Positions 1 to 9,567 of a stretch of DNA of 64,000 nucleotides are shown in pieces. Positions within the stretch are counted from its first letter, which is position 1, and every line of letters begins with the position of its first letter. The notes under the pieces were generated by a model that made no database searches, was not told the origin of the DNA, and saw only the letters and a program-made list of their open reading frames with translations. Both the position numbers and the translations under genes were made by a program. The DNA is taken from positions 1 through 64,000 of the forward strand of contig NZ_JABMIJ010000016.1 in assembly GCF_014885015.1 (NCBI RefSeq), in the 5' to 3' direction. This DNA is from Spirabiliibacterium falconis (lineage in GTDB: Bacteria > Pseudomonadota > Gammaproteobacteria > Enterobacterales > Pasteurellaceae).

Positions 1-155
1 TAAGTGGCTTTTTTATTATGAGAAAGTCAAAGCATAGGGCGTTTTTGGTGAATTAAATTCGATATGTTGTTAGAGCAAACATTAAAAAGTTTATCAACGC
101 AAATACCTTGATCGAGATATTATAAAGTGCGGTTTTTTATTCGGAGCAAACACGC

Positions 156-181
156 TATACTAGCATCAACAACAAGAGAGG
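156..181 (+). promoter_or_regulatory. Probable -10 box and ribosome binding site of ybeZ
   Basis: A TATACT hexamer at 156-161 lies upstream of an AGAGAGG ribosome binding site at 175-181, which in turn sits 5 nt before the TTG at 187. No good -35 box is visible; the upstream T-rich run at 133-139 is the best match. The first 126 bases of the window hold no gene I can support and probably include the tail of an upstream transcription unit. Confidence 0.4.
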
Positions 182-186
182 TTATT

Positions 187-1251
187 TTGAGCGAAATTTT
201 ACAGAGAACATTTACCCTTGATGAACAAGATAACGCACGTTTGCAGTCGCTTTGCGGTGCGTTCGATGCTCATTTGAAACAGATTGAAGAAAGTTTTTCG
301 ATTAGTGTAGCACGTTTTAATTTCACATTTACGCTGAAAGCCCATTCGGATGCACAGAATTATATCTTAAGTGCGGTTGAGGATTTGATTAAACAGCTCT
401 ACCTCGAAACTGCACCTGTAAAAGGTAAAGTAAAAGAGCTGGATATGGAAGATATTCATATTGCGATCCAAGAAAGTCGTATTTTGTTGCAAGATAATAC
501 GACGATTTCGCGTAATGAAACGCCGAAAGTCTATGCCACGACCATTAAAACTAAGCGTGGCGTCATTAAGCCGCGCGGTGAAAATCAAGTTAACTACTTA
601 CATAATATTTTGCGCCACGATATTACTTTTGGGATTGGTCCAGCGGGCACGGGAAAAACATATCTAGCGGTTGCAGCAGCAGTGGAGGCATTGGAACGGC
701 AAGACATTCGCCGTATTTTATTAACCCGTCCTGCGGTTGAGGCTGGGGAAAAACTGGGCTTTTTGCCTGGTGATTTAGGGGCAAAAATTGAGCCTTATTT
801 GCGTCCATTATATGATGCGCTATTTGAAATGCTTGGCTTTGAAAAAGTGGAAAAACTGATGGAACGCAAGATTATTGAAATTGCGCCGTTGGCATATATG
901 CGAGGGCGTACATTGAATGATGCGTTTATTATCCTTGATGAAAGCCAAAACACCACGATAGAGCAGATGAAAATGTTTTTAACTCGTATCGGTTTTAATT
1001 CAAAAGCAGTGATTACAGGAGATGTAACCCAAGTGGATTTGCCTCGGGGTCAAAAATCGGGTTTACGGCATGCGATGGAGGTTCTCAGTAACGTTTCTGA
1101 ACTGAGCTTTAACTATTTTGAAAGCCGTGATGTGGTGCGCCATCCAGTGGTAGCGAAGGTCGTGCAAGCGTATGAAGTCTGGGAGCGAGAAGATGAACAA
1201 CGCCGTGCAGCGTTAGCCGAAGAACGCCGTCGGCAACGAGAGATGGAATAA
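187..1251 (+). CDS. ybeZ: PhoH-like ATPase YbeZ
   Basis: A PhoH-family P-loop ATPase, thought to work with the endoribonuclease YbeY in rRNA maturation and RNA quality control in the cytoplasm. The Walker A motif GPAGTGKT has its lysine at about residue 157, and a Walker B-type FIILDESQN lies near residue 260. I chose the TTG at 187 because AGAGAGG precedes it at the right spacing and the protein then starts close to where E. coli YbeZ does. The reading frame stays open back to a GTG at 127, but that GTG is part of an uptake signal sequence and lies upstream of the likely promoter. The gene is followed after 4 nt by ybeY, the usual partner. The C-terminal tail is Arg/Glu-rich and low in complexity. 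Confidence 0.93.
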   Translation: MSEILQRTFTLDEQDNARLQSLCGAFDAHLKQIEESFSISVARFNFTFTLKAHSDAQNYILSAVEDLIKQLYLETAPVKGKVKELDMEDIHIAIQESRILLQDNTTISRNETPKVYATTIKTKRGVIKPRGENQVNYLHNILRHDITFGIGPAGTGKTYLAVAAAVEALERQDIRRILLTRPAVEAGEKLGFLPGDLGAKIEPYLRPLYDALFEMLGFEKVEKLMERKIIEIAPLAYMRGRTLNDAFIILDESQNTTIEQMKMFLTRIGFNSKAVITGDVTQVDLPRGQKSGLRHAMEVLSNVSELSFNYFESRDVVRHPVVAKVVQAYEVWEREDEQRRAALAEERRRQREME

Positions 1252-1255
1252 GCAT

Positions 1256-1711
1256 ATGATCGAGATTGATTTGCAAGTTGCTTGTAGCGATGAGCAGGGG
1301 CTGCCGAGTTGTTCGCAAATTCAGATGTGGGCAGAAAGTGCGGTCAGCAAAGAGGGGTTAGAGGTAACAGTGCGTATTGTCGATGAAGCAGAAAGCCAAC
1401 GGCTTAACCGAACTTACCGTGGAAAGGATTACCCAACCAATGTGCTTTCTTTTCCATTTGAGAGCCCGCCCGAGGTACAATTACCGCTACTTGGCGATTT
1501 GGTTATTTGTCGCCAAGTAGTGGAACGAGAGGCGCAAGAACAAGGTAAAACCGCACTTTCACATTGGGCGCATATGGTCGTGCATGGTTGCTTGCATTTA
1601 CAAGGCTATGATCATATCAATGATGCTGAGGCGCAGGAAATGGAAAATTTAGAGCGAGAGATTATGGCTCGCTTAGGTTTTGCTGATCCCTACCTGGTGG
1701 AGAAGGCATGA
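1256..1711 (+). CDS. ybeY: Endoribonuclease YbeY (16S rRNA maturation)
   Basis: A zinc-dependent single-strand endoribonuclease that processes the 16S rRNA 3' end and takes part in 70S ribosome quality control. The UPF0054 signature [11 protein letters not shown] is intact, placing the metal-binding histidines at 110, 114 and 120. At 151 residues it is close to the E. coli length (155). It starts 4 nt after ybeZ and its stop overlaps the tmcA start (ATGA), so the three genes look translationally coupled. Downstream coupling to tmcA rather than to corC or lnt differs from E. coli. Function is assigned from the motif and neighbour. Confidence 0.95.
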   Translation: MIEIDLQVACSDEQGLPSCSQIQMWAESAVSKEGLEVTVRIVDEAESQRLNRTYRGKDYPTNVLSFPFESPPEVQLPLLGDLVICRQVVEREAQEQGKTALSHWAHMVVHGCLHLQGYDHINDAEAQEMENLEREIMARLGFADPYLVEKA

Positions 1712-3585
1712 GTAAATTCGCACGTCGGTGCGTTATTGCTTATGGCAGTGATAACGCACTTGATGCGGCACGGACACATATTTTGACACAATCTAATGCA
1801 ACATGCTTATTTTGTGCTGCCCAATTAGATCGCTCTTTGCCTGATAATGTCCATTTTTATCCATTTAATCAAAGCCGTAATGTTCTTGGGCAAGAATTTG
1901 ATATGGCAATATTGGATTTTGCACCACAGCATACGTTGCATTTTCATTTAGACAGCTTGGCAATAGTATCAGCCTGCATTAAGGCAGGCGGGACGTTGCT
2001 TATTCTTCTGCCAGCATGGGCAACCTTAGCCGAGATGCCTGATCATGATAGCTCTCGTTGGAATAACCAGTGTACTATTGCCACACCGCACTTTATCCAT
2101 TTTTTTCAAACAAGCGTAGCAGATTATGATTGGCAAGTGCTTGATTTAGATACGAATACATTGCCAAGACTTACTGCTAGTCATGGGGTTCCCCCGCCAG
2201 AAGCTGCGATACGCGATCAACGCAATGTGCTGGCTCAACTGAAGCAAGATAAGACTCCTATCACACTGATCACTGCAGCACGTGGACGTGGCAAGTCGGC
2301 GTTATTAGGGCAGCTGATTACGCAGTTGGGGGAGAGTGTGGTTGTCAGTGCTGTAAATAAACGTGCAGTAACTACACTGTATCGTTTCACAACGCAGAAA
2401 CCGCACTTTATTGCCCCCGATGCTTTGCTTGAACAGTATAAAAAATCTGCAGAGCCACCATTGAATTGGTTAATTATTGATGAAGCCGCTATGTTGCCAA
2501 TGGCTATGCTGGAACAATTGGTTTTTTGTGCTAAACAGTGTGTGCTTGCCACGACGCTTGATGGCTATGAAGGCACAGGGCAAGGCTTTAGCATAAAATT
2601 TATGCAACGTTTCCCATTGGCACAACACATTCAGCTACACACACCACTGCGTTGGATTGAAAACGATCCTTTGGAACGATGGGTCAATGAAATGCTGTTG
2701 GGGGGGCATGCGTCAAGAGAATCTCACTCTGCGATTGGGGTTGGAGTGGCGCACAGTATGGTAGAGAAAATAGCCTGTTATCAATTACTGCGTCTTGCAC
2801 ATTACCGCACAACGCCATTGGATGTGCGTCGCATAATGGACGCAACGGGGCAGCGACTTTATCAGTATCAGCAAGATAACCGCTGTGTAGGGGCATTGTG
2901 GGCGGTAAATGAGGGCGGTTTGCCATCAGCCTTAGTACAGGCGATTTATCGTGGTGAACGTCAGCCTGCGGGGAATTTGGTGGCGCAAATGCTTTGTTTT
3001 CAAGCCGCATTGCCTGAAGGTGCAAAACTGATGAGTGTTCGCATTTCACGCATTGCTGTGTGTGAGCAGTATCGTCAGCGTGGTTTTGCGCGTGCGTTGA
3101 TTGTAGCGTTGCATACGATGTCAGTGGATTTTCTCTCGGTGAGCTTTGGTTACACTCCTGAACTTGCGACATTTTGGCAAAAGTGCAGTTTTGAGGTCGT
3201 TCACATCACACGATTTAAAGAAGCAAGCAGTGGATTATTTAGTGCGGTGGCATTGTGTGGGTTATCACAGGCTGGGCAAATATTCGTGCAAAAAGCGAAA
3301 GTGCGGTTTATGCGTGATTTTCCACTTACAGAGCATCCATTGTTATTCCATTTTTCTTTACCACAAAATTGGGCGTTGACGGACGATGATCGTAGGATGC
3401 TATGGGATTTTGTGCAAACTAACCGCACTTTTTATGCCATCTTGCCCGCATTAAAACGGTATTTAAACGCCTTTCCTGATCAAGCATTGGCGGCAGCGTT
3501 GCGGAATATTCAACAAGCTACGCATCATCAAAAAGCTGCGTTGAAACAATTAAAAGTGCGGTTGCTTCACTGTTTACAGGCATAA
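1708..3585 (+). CDS. tmcA: tRNA(Met) cytidine acetyltransferase TmcA
   Basis: Forms N4-acetylcytidine at the wobble position 34 of elongator tRNA-Met, using acetyl-CoA and ATP or GTP. The visible layout is an N-terminal DUF1726-like part, an RNA-helicase-like P-loop (ARGRGKS, lysine at residue 196) with a Walker B-type [10 protein letters not shown], and a GNAT acetyltransferase part around residues 390-500 ([17 protein letters not shown]). It has 625 residues, somewhat shorter than E. coli TmcA (about 670). Its start overlaps the ybeY stop by 4 nt. Several uptake signals lie inside the coding region. The operon ends at the terminator that directly follows the stop. Confidence 0.93.
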   Translation: MSKFARRCVIAYGSDNALDAARTHILTQSNATCLFCAAQLDRSLPDNVHFYPFNQSRNVLGQEFDMAILDFAPQHTLHFHLDSLAIVSACIKAGGTLLILLPAWATLAEMPDHDSSRWNNQCTIATPHFIHFFQTSVADYDWQVLDLDTNTLPRLTASHGVPPPEAAIRDQRNVLAQLKQDKTPITLITAARGRGKSALLGQLITQLGESVVVSAVNKRAVTTLYRFTTQKPHFIAPDALLEQYKKSAEPPLNWLIIDEAAMLPMAMLEQLVFCAKQCVLATTLDGYEGTGQGFSIKFMQRFPLAQHIQLHTPLRWIENDPLERWVNEMLLGGHASRESHSAIGVGVAHSMVEKIACYQLLRLAHYRTTPLDVRRIMDATGQRLYQYQQDNRCVGALWAVNEGGLPSALVQAIYRGERQPAGNLVAQMLCFQAALPEGAKLMSVRISRIAVCEQYRQRGFARALIVALHTMSVDFLSVSFGYTPELATFWQKCSFEVVHITRFKEASSGLFSAVALCGLSQAGQIFVQKAKVRFMRDFPLTEHPLLFHFSLPQNWALTDDDRRMLWDFVQTNRTFYAILPALKRYLNAFPDQALAAALRNIQQATHHQKAALKQLKVRLLHCLQA

Positions 3586-3618
3586 AAAATCACGAACCGA
3601 GATTCGTGATTTTTTTTG
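3584..3618. terminator. Bidirectional terminator between tmcA and the dcu gene
   Basis: An 8-bp inverted repeat, ATCACGAA (3589-3596) and TTCGTGAT (3603-3610), is flanked by A6 on the left and T8 on the right. It can therefore end transcription of tmcA and of the convergent transporter gene. Confidence 0.9.
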
Positions 3619-3631
3619 CATTTAATGGCTT

Positions 3632-4948
3632 TTATAGGAATAAATTGGCAAATAGAAAGCCAAATACCAGACTAAATACCATACTTAATAGACCAGGGAT
3701 CATGAAACTATGGTTGAAAATGAACCGTCCAATTTTGGTGGTACCAGTGGTATCAAAGTCAATTGAGGCGATAATTGGACCGTAGTTTGGAATGAAGAAA
3801 TACCCGTTAACCGCCACAAAGGTGGCAATGATGACATGGGCAGGCAAGCCTAATGCAATACCAACAGGTACTAAAACCACGGTAGTTGCCCCTTGACTAT
3901 TGACCATTACAGACAATGCAAATAACGCCAATGCAAATGTCCAAGGTGCAGCGTGTACTAAGCCTTGTACCGCTTCGATAATTTCAGGTTTATGGGCTGC
4001 AACTAATGTGTCACCAAGCCATGCAATCCCGAAAATCGCAATAATAGCACGCATACCAGCATGGAATACGGAGCCTTGTGTGATTTCGTTACCATCTGGT
4101 TTACAGGTTAAAATAATCAATGCACCGATGGTTAGCATCACGATTTCAATGGTGTGCGCCATCCCCATCGGTTGACCATCAAAGTGCGGTCGAATGCCAG
4201 GGAATGCCCCCATGATAACCACTAACAATGCACCGAATAAGAATAGTGCTACAGAGCGCATAGCTGTCGGTGTTACTTGCATGGTTTCAATATCGGTGGT
4301 TTTGGTCGTATTGTGTTTTTGATAGTTAGGATCTTGTAACAGGCGTTGATAATTTTCATCTTCGCTAAGTTCTTTACCCATTTTATTTACAAACACACAC
4401 GCCAACGCTAAGCCTAAAACAGTGGCAGGAATGGTGACCATCAGAACGTCAGTCAGTTTGATGCCTTGTGGTTCAAGTAGTTTCACAATAGTAACCACCG
4501 CTGCCGCGATTGGGCTGGCAACAATTGCAAATTGTGATGCAATAACCGCCATGGATAATGGGCGTTCTGGGCGAATGCCATTGTGGCGGCTGACTTCAGC
4601 AATAACAGGTAATACAGAATAGGCTACATGCCCAGTTCCTGCGAGAAAAGTGAACACGTAGGTTACAATTGGGGCGACGAAGGTAATGTGTTTTGGATTT
4701 TTATGCAAAATTTTTGTGGCGATTTTAATCATATAATTTAAACCACCAGCAGCTTGCATCGCTGCCGCCGCAGATACGACAGCCATGATCATAAACATCA
4801 CATCAATTGGTGGGCTGCCTGGTTTTAAATCAAACACAAAGGCAAGTACGGCAAGCCCCATTCCGCCCATTACACCAAGACCGATTCCGCCGATACGCGC
4901 ACCGATCAAGATACATAGTAATACTATTGCAAATTGAATCAGAAACAT
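3632..4948 (-). CDS. Anaerobic C4-dicarboxylate transporter, DcuA/DcuB family
   Basis: An inner-membrane carrier that exchanges C4-dicarboxylates (fumarate, malate, aspartate in; succinate out) during fumarate respiration. The 438-residue protein is almost entirely hydrophobic segments. It shows Dcu-family stretches such as [26 protein letters not shown] and [18 protein letters not shown]. Some stretches recall E. coli DcuA (LPVIAEV, WLGDT) and others DcuB (GTGHV, IRPERP), so I do not choose between them. The start is supported by GGAG 5 nt upstream. It appears monocistronic: a terminator lies on each side. I looked for an FNR box (TTGAT-N4-ATCAA) in the 5' region and found no clear match. 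Confidence 0.92.
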   Translation of the reverse strand: MFLIQFAIVLLCILIGARIGGIGLGVMGGMGLAVLAFVFDLKPGSPPIDVMFMIMAVVSAAAAMQAAGGLNYMIKIATKILHKNPKHITFVAPIVTYVFTFLAGTGHVAYSVLPVIAEVSRHNGIRPERPLSMAVIASQFAIVASPIAAAVVTIVKLLEPQGIKLTDVLMVTIPATVLGLALACVFVNKMGKELSEDENYQRLLQDPNYQKHNTTKTTDIETMQVTPTAMRSVALFLFGALLVVIMGAFPGIRPHFDGQPMGMAHTIEIVMLTIGALIILTCKPDGNEITQGSVFHAGMRAIIAIFGIAWLGDTLVAAHKPEIIEAVQGLVHAAPWTFALALFALSVMVNSQGATTVVLVPVGIALGLPAHVIIATFVAVNGYFFIPNYGPIIASIDFDTTGTTKIGRFIFNHSFMIPGLLSMVFSLVFGFLFANLFL

Positions 4949-5120
4949 AATTGCTCCGTTGAATACATAAAGAAAGTTGAACGCTGATTGTTCAATTGAT
5001 TTGATACCCTAAAATTTTCTCATAAGAGAAACGAGCGTATTTTAGCAATTTGTAGGAAAAAAATAGAGTAAAAAAATAGCTAAAAAGGCGTTTTAAATCA
5101 AAATTAAGTGAAATTAATAA

Positions 5121-5143
5121 TAAAAAAGGGGCGAAAGCCCCTT
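5121..5143 (-). terminator. Terminator of the acetyltransferase-nitrilase gene
   Basis: Read on the minus strand, AAGGGGC and GCCCCTT pair around a short loop (5126-5143) and are followed by TTTTTT. The hairpin lies about 20 nt past the stop codon of the nitrilase-fusion gene and insulates it from the dcu gene downstream. Confidence 0.85.
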
Positions 5144-5163
5144 GAAAGCGAAAAAAGTGCGGT

Positions 5164-6711
5164 CTATTTTGCCGTGTTCCGAGGCTTTTTCTTACGCAAT
5201 TCATATACATCTTTACGGCGGTCTTTCAGATTACGCACACTACCAAATTGGTGTAGCTCTCGTAAATCATCAATATTCACATCTGCAATCAGTACCATTT
5301 CGGTATTTGGGGTGGCTTCGCTTTTAATACCATTAGTTGGGAAAGCAAAGTCGCATGGCGTAAAGATCATGGATTGTGCATATTGAATGTCCATATTATG
5401 CACATTTGGGAGATTTCCCACCGAACCTGCAATCGCAACAAAGCATTCATTTTCAATGGCACGAGCCTGCGCACAATAGCGTACACGTGAGAAACCATTT
5501 TGTGTATCAGTTAAAAATGGTACGAACAGAATATCCATTCCGTCATCAGCTAAAATACGACTGAGTTCAGGAAATTCAGAATCATAACAAATTAAAATCC
5601 CAATTTTACCACAGTCGGTATCAAAAGATTTTATCTGATTGCCGCCAACCATACCCCAAACACGTTCTTCATCTGGCGTGACGTGAATTTTTTCATAGCG
5701 ATCTTGTGTACCATCACGTTTACACAAATACCCTACATTGTATAGGCTTCCATCGCGTAACTCTGGCATTGAGCCTGTGATGATGTTGATGTTGTAAGAA
5801 ATGGCAAGTTCAGCAAATTTATCAACAATTGGTTGCGTATATTTTGCTAATTTGCGAATAGCTTCAGGTTCGGATAAATGGTTGTATTTCGCCATTAATG
5901 GTGCGTTGAAAAATTCAGGGAATAGGGCAAAATCACATTGATAATCTGAGACGGCATCAATGAAATATTCTGCTTGTTGCATTAATTCATCGACGTTTTT
6001 ATATGACCGCATTTGCCATTGAATTAGCCCTAAACGAATATCTTTTTTATTTGTAGTTGCCTCATCCGTTGGTTTTTCGTAATAAATGTTATCCCAGCGT
6101 AATAGCACCGCATAGTCATTAGAGCCAGTATCGCCTGGAAGATAGCGACGCAAAATTTTACGCGGGTGAAAGTCATTGGCAAGTTGAAAGTTAAACACAG
6201 GATCGTGAATTTCTTTCATTTTGACTTTTTCAATATATTGTTTCGGTGTCAGTTCATCACTGTATTTATGGTAGTTTGGAATACGACCACCGAAAGTAAT
6301 GCCTTTCAGATTGAGTTTTTCACATAGCTCCTTACGATAATCATATAAGCGACGACCTAGGCGTAGCCCACGAAATTCGGGGCGTACAAAAATATCAATG
6401 CCATAGAGCATATCACCATCGTTGCTGTGAGAATCAAAGGTTTCATTGGCGGTGATTTGGTTATAAGTATGGTTATCGTCATATTTTTGATAATCGACAA
6501 TAATGGATAATGCACACCCTGCTAAATCGCCATTAACCTTAATAATCGCTTGCCCTTCTGGGAATTTTTCAATCAATGCTTCAATTTGTTCTTCTTTCCA
6601 GTAAGCGTCTTCCAATGTGGCGTAGGATTCGATCATAGCTTGTTTGAGCTGGGGATAATCGTCCATCGTGAGATAAGTGAGTTCAATATTTTCAATTTCT
6701 TGATAATTCAT
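5164..6711 (-). CDS. Bifunctional GNAT acetyltransferase / nitrilase-family hydrolase
   Basis: A two-domain protein of 515 residues. Residues about 10-190 form a GNAT-type acyltransferase (VRPEFRGLRLGRRLYDYR is the acetyl-CoA-binding region). Residues about 225-500 form a carbon-nitrogen hydrolase with the complete nitrilase triad: Glu266 in FPEFF, Lys341 in YEKIH and Cys375 in LICYDSEFPE. The substrate is unknown. Nitrilase-superfamily enzymes with such N-terminal GNAT domains are known in bacteria but their role is not settled. I chose the ATG at 6711, preceded by AGGAGA; the upstream extension of the frame to 6777 crosses a paired uptake signal and has no support. The gene is alone on its transcript. 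Confidence 0.88.
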   Translation of the reverse strand: MNYQEIENIELTYLTMDDYPQLKQAMIESYATLEDAYWKEEQIEALIEKFPEGQAIIKVNGDLAGCALSIIVDYQKYDDNHTYNQITANETFDSHSNDGDMLYGIDIFVRPEFRGLRLGRRLYDYRKELCEKLNLKGITFGGRIPNYHKYSDELTPKQYIEKVKMKEIHDPVFNFQLANDFHPRKILRRYLPGDTGSNDYAVLLRWDNIYYEKPTDEATTNKKDIRLGLIQWQMRSYKNVDELMQQAEYFIDAVSDYQCDFALFPEFFNAPLMAKYNHLSEPEAIRKLAKYTQPIVDKFAELAISYNINIITGSMPELRDGSLYNVGYLCKRDGTQDRYEKIHVTPDEERVWGMVGGNQIKSFDTDCGKIGILICYDSEFPELSRILADDGMDILFVPFLTDTQNGFSRVRYCAQARAIENECFVAIAGSVGNLPNVHNMDIQYAQSMIFTPCDFAFPTNGIKSEATPNTEMVLIADVNIDDLRELHQFGSVRNLKDRRKDVYELRKKKPRNTAK

Positions 6712-6734
6712 GGATTCTCCTGTTTTTGAACGAC

Positions 6735-6757
6735 AAAGTGCGGTTAAACCGCACTTT
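6735..6757. repeat. Near-perfect palindrome of two uptake signal sequences
   Basis: AAAGTGCGGTT and AACCGCACTTT are separated by a single A, giving an 11-bp inverted repeat in the 5' leader of the nitrilase-fusion gene and downstream of tRNA-Arg. It could terminate the tRNA transcript, though the T-run is short in either direction (TTT on the minus strand, TTTT on the plus strand). It may also simply be an uptake-signal pair. Confidence 0.7.
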
Positions 6758-6855
6758 TGTGTATGAGATGGCATCAAACATGCCAGTAGATATGCTTAAA
6801 TTGTTAAAAATAGTTTACAATTAAATGCGTATAATTGCAAATCACGGACAAAAAG

Positions 6856-6932
6856 TGGCGAACGTGGTCGGATTCGAACCGACGACCTATCCCTTAGGAG
6901 GGGATTGCTCTATCCAGCTGAGCTACACATTC
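6856..6932 (-). tRNA. tRNA-Arg (anticodon CCU)
   Basis: A complete 77-nt cloverleaf on the minus strand. The acceptor stem GAATGTG pairs with CACGTTC (one T-G pair), the D arm reads TAGCTCAGCTGGATAGAGC, and the anticodon stem ATCCC/GGGAT encloses the loop CTCCTAA, giving anticodon CCU. The T arm is GTCGG-TTCGAAT-CCGAC, the discriminator is G, and CCA is encoded. It reads AGG arginine codons. Its 5' end is only 7 nt after the rapZ stop codon on the same strand, so it is probably cut out of the lptC-rapZ transcript unless a promoter lies inside rapZ. Confidence 0.97.
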
Positions 6933-6939
6933 GCAAATA

Positions 6940-7794
6940 TTATTTTTGGTGATGTTTGAGTGAGCGATGTTGAATTTGCACCTGTTTGCCACGCCCTTGA
7001 AAATATTCACCAAGTTGTTGGGCAATATATACAGAACGATGCTTGCCGCCAGTGCAACCGATGGCAATGGTTAAATAGCTACGATTATTTTGCTCAAGCA
7101 TCGGCAGCCACGTTTCGATGTAATTACGTGTGGTGTAAATAAAATTGTGCACTTCACTGTGACGGTTTAAAAAATCAATAACGCCGTCATCTAGCCCCGT
7201 TTGTGGACGTAAGACGGGATCCCAATGGGGATTGGGTAAAAATCGTACATCGAAGACATAATCTGCATCAATTGGAATCCCATATTTAAAACCAAATGAT
7301 TCAAAAACAATATTGAGTGGTTTCTCGCCAGATCCTTGAACAAATTGACGCAATTTTTCTGCTAAATCGTGTGTCGAAATCGCACTTGTATCAATCACTA
7401 AATCAGCGTGCTGAAAGAGAGGTTCAAGACGCTCGCGCTCAAGGGCAATCGCACTATCAAGCGGAATATTTTCAAGGGATAATGGATGTAGGCGACGAGT
7501 ATCACTATAACGGCGCACCAGAACATTTTTGTCTGTATCAAGGAAAATAACCTTGAGTGCCACGCTTTCAGGCAGTTGCGAAAGCACATGATGAAGGGTG
7601 TCTGGTGATTGTGGCATATTGCGAATATCAAGGCTAATGGCAACCGCACTTTGGGTTTTTGCGAGAATATCCACCAGCTGATTAAGCAATGAGAGCGGTA
7701 AGTTATCTACGCAGTAGTAGCCGATGTCTTCTAATGCCCGTAGTGCAACCGATTTGCCCGAACCTGAACGTCCACTAATAATGATTAATTCCAT
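6940..7794 (-). CDS. rapZ: RNase adapter protein RapZ
   Basis: In enteric bacteria RapZ binds the small RNA GlmZ (or GlmY) and presents it to RNase E, tuning glucosamine-6-phosphate synthase and so cell-wall precursor supply. The N-terminal P-loop GRSGSGKS is at residues 8-15, a Walker B-like VIFLDTD follows, and the C-terminal domain has the conserved [10 protein letters not shown]. The ATG at 7794 gives 284 residues, the E. coli length; the frame runs upstream into ptsN but without conservation. Only 1 nt separates the ptsN stop from this start. npr, which follows rapZ in E. coli, is absent; the tRNA-Arg gene follows instead. Confidence 0.95.
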   Translation of the reverse strand: MELIIISGRSGSGKSVALRALEDIGYYCVDNLPLSLLNQLVDILAKTQSAVAISLDIRNMPQSPDTLHHVLSQLPESVALKVIFLDTDKNVLVRRYSDTRRLHPLSLENIPLDSAIALERERLEPLFQHADLVIDTSAISTHDLAEKLRQFVQGSGEKPLNIVFESFGFKYGIPIDADYVFDVRFLPNPHWDPVLRPQTGLDDGVIDFLNRHSEVHNFIYTTRNYIETWLPMLEQNNRSYLTIAIGCTGGKHRSVYIAQQLGEYFQGRGKQVQIQHRSLKHHQK

Positions 7795-7795
7795 A

Positions 7796-8320
7796 TTATG
7801 CCTCGCTTGCTTGTGAACGCTGTTCATCGTAGTTCTCGCTTGTTGCCAAGTGATGATCGAGGTTTTCGAAAATATGCCATAATTCATCGTCTGATGTCGC
7901 ACTACGAAGCTGTTTAGCGATTGTTTTTTGACAAAGTTGTTTAGCAATCTCAGGCAATAAAGGGGCATAGTGGTGTGCATTTTCTTCGGGAAGAAAAAGG
8001 GCGAAGATTAAATCAACATCTTTATTATCATTGGCGGCATAATTAATGCCATTAGCAAGTTGTAAAAATACCCCTTGTGGTGCACTGAGGTGCTCTATTT
8101 TGATATGCGGTAGTGCAATGCCAGCGCCAAGTGCGGTGCAACCGACTTTTTCACGCTCACATAATGCTTCTAGCAGCGGATATTTTTCTTGTGCTTTGTC
8201 TTGCTGAGAGGCAAAAATGTCGCAGACAATTTCCATCAAGCGTTTTTTGCTTGATGCTAATACACCTTGGCGTACCGTTTGAGGGCTGAGTAGTTGCGTA
8301 AATTGCATTGTCTTGTCCAT
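7796..8320 (-). CDS. ptsN: Nitrogen-type PTS enzyme IIA, PtsN
   Basis: An EIIA-Ntr regulatory phosphocarrier of the fructose/mannitol IIA fold. The phosphorylatable histidine is His72 in the motif GIALPHIKI, counted from the ATG at 8320. That start overlaps the lptB stop by one base (TAATG) and has no clear ribosome binding site, which points to translational coupling; an in-frame ATG at 8308 is an alternative. In E. coli this protein is encoded downstream of rpoN, but rpoN and hpf are missing here, so its role is unlikely to involve sigma54 and is more likely regulation of potassium or metabolism. That last point is inference. Confidence 0.93.
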   Translation of the reverse strand: MDKTMQFTQLLSPQTVRQGVLASSKKRLMEIVCDIFASQQDKAQEKYPLLEALCEREKVGCTALGAGIALPHIKIEHLSAPQGVFLQLANGINYAANDNKDVDLIFALFLPEENAHHYAPLLPEIAKQLCQKTIAKQLRSATSDDELWHIFENLDHHLATSENYDEQRSQASEA

Positions 8321-9045
8321 TACAATTTAAATTGGTCACCAAGATAAAAGCGTTTTACATCTTCGTTCGTAAGCACTTGTTCTGGTGTGCCTGTTGCCAT
8401 CATTTGCCCTTCACGGACAATGTAGGCTCGTTCGCACACATCCAGTGTTTCACGCACATTATGATCGGTAATCAAGACACCCAAACCACGCTCTTTGAGA
8501 TGCAAAATAATCTTTTTAATATCGATGACCGAAATGGGATCAACGCCAGCAAATGGTTCGTCGAGTAAAATAAATTTCGGGTTGACAGCCAATGCGCGGG
8601 CAATTTCAACGCGACGACGTTCACCGCCAGAGAGCGATTGCCCAAGGTTGTTACGAATATGCTCAATATTAAACTCATTGATTAGCTCTTCTGCTCGCTC
8701 TTTGCGTTCAGAATGATTCAGATCGTTGCGCACTTGTAACACTGCCATCAGATTATCATATACACTTAAACGGCGAAAAATTGAGGCTTCTTGTGGCAGA
8801 TAACCAATGCCTTTTTGCGCGCGATTGTGCATCGGCAGTAGTGTAATATCTTGCCCATCGATGTCAATTAGCCCACTGTCGCTTTTGATTAAACCGACAA
8901 TCATATAAAATGTGGTGGTTTTACCTGCGCCATTTGGCCCCAATAATCCGACAATTTCGCCAGAGTGAATATCCAAACTCACATTTTGCACAACTTGTCG
9001 CCCTTTATAGGCTTTAGCGAGATTTTTTGCGGTTAAAATAGCCAT
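8320..9045 (-). CDS. lptB: LPS export ABC transporter ATPase LptB
   Basis: The cytoplasmic ATPase of the LptB2FG complex that pulls LPS out of the inner membrane and drives it along the LptC-LptA bridge. It has Walker [10 protein letters not shown] (residues 36-44), signature [15 protein letters not shown] and Walker [14 protein letters not shown]. At 241 residues it is the normal length. It lies 9 nt after lptA and shares one base with ptsN. lptF and lptG are not in the window, as is usual because they lie elsewhere. Confidence 0.97.
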   Translation of the reverse strand: MAILTAKNLAKAYKGRQVVQNVSLDIHSGEIVGLLGPNGAGKTTTFYMIVGLIKSDSGLIDIDGQDITLLPMHNRAQKGIGYLPQEASIFRRLSVYDNLMAVLQVRNDLNHSERKERAEELINEFNIEHIRNNLGQSLSGGERRRVEIARALAVNPKFILLDEPFAGVDPISVIDIKKIILHLKERGLGVLITDHNVRETLDVCERAYIVREGQMMATGTPEQVLTNEDVKRFYLGDQFKL

Positions 9046-9054
9046 CGTTGCGCC

Positions 9055-9567
9055 CTATTTCTGTTGGAGTTGCGCTGGGTAAAGTACGGTTTTTACACGC
9101 CCTTTGCCGCTATTTTTTGCAATCATTTGCTGTTTTTGCACATCATAGGTAATGATTTGTGCTGTAATTTGGCTATCTTGCTGTTTTAACGTGGCATTTC
9201 CAGTTAATTTTAGAAATTGTGCATTTACATCATAATTCACTTGATTGGCACTGCCACTGATGAGTTTTCCATTGTCTAGTTTTTGTTGGAATGTTACAGG
9301 CGAGCCGTATGCAGCCACTTTTTCTTGCCCATTTTTTTCATTTTCACCTGGGCGAGTGATGGTTACTTTACCTGCTTTGATTAAAATAGATCCTTGGGTG
9401 ATCACGACATTATCAGAAAATGTTGCCACGTTATTTTCAAGATCCAATGATTGATTGTCAGATGTTACATTAATGGGTTGTTTGGTATCGTCTTTCAATG
9501 CGAAAGCTGACACCGAACACAGTAACGCAAAAGCGAGAGTAATGGAGTTATTGAGTGTTAATTTCAT
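9055..9567 (-). CDS. lptA: LPS transport periplasmic protein LptA
   Basis: A periplasmic OstA-like protein that forms the bridge carrying LPS from LptC to LptD. The N-terminal signal peptide runs from MKLTLNNSITLAFALL to an SAFA cleavage site near residue 23. Mature features include the strands INVTSDNQSLDLENN and FSDNVVITQGSI, typical of the beta-jellyroll. The length is 170 residues (E. coli 185). Its start lies 20 nt inside the lptC coding region, so the two are translationally linked. A basic C-terminal tail (RVKTVLYPAQLQQK) ends the protein. Confidence 0.93.
   Translation of the reverse strand: MKLTLNNSITLAFALLCSVSAFALKDDTKQPINVTSDNQSLDLENNVATFSDNVVITQGSILIKAGKVTITRPGENEKNGQEKVAAYGSPVTFQQKLDNGKLISGSANQVNYDVNAQFLKLTGNATLKQQDSQITAQIITYDVQKQQMIAKNSGKGRVKTVLYPAQLQQK

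Noticed and set aside
127-186. GTG at 127 as the start of ybeZ
   Set aside because: This GTG is part of an uptake signal and lies upstream of the likely -10 box; the TTG at 187 has a well-placed ribosome binding site and fits the family N-terminus.
2684-3172. Minus-strand frame of 162 codons inside tmcA
   Set aside because: It is a shadow of the well-supported tmcA frame, with no signal or conserved feature.
4949-5060. FNR box upstream of the dcu gene
   Set aside because: TTGAT and ATCAA-like pieces occur, but never in the TTGAT-N4-ATCAA arrangement.
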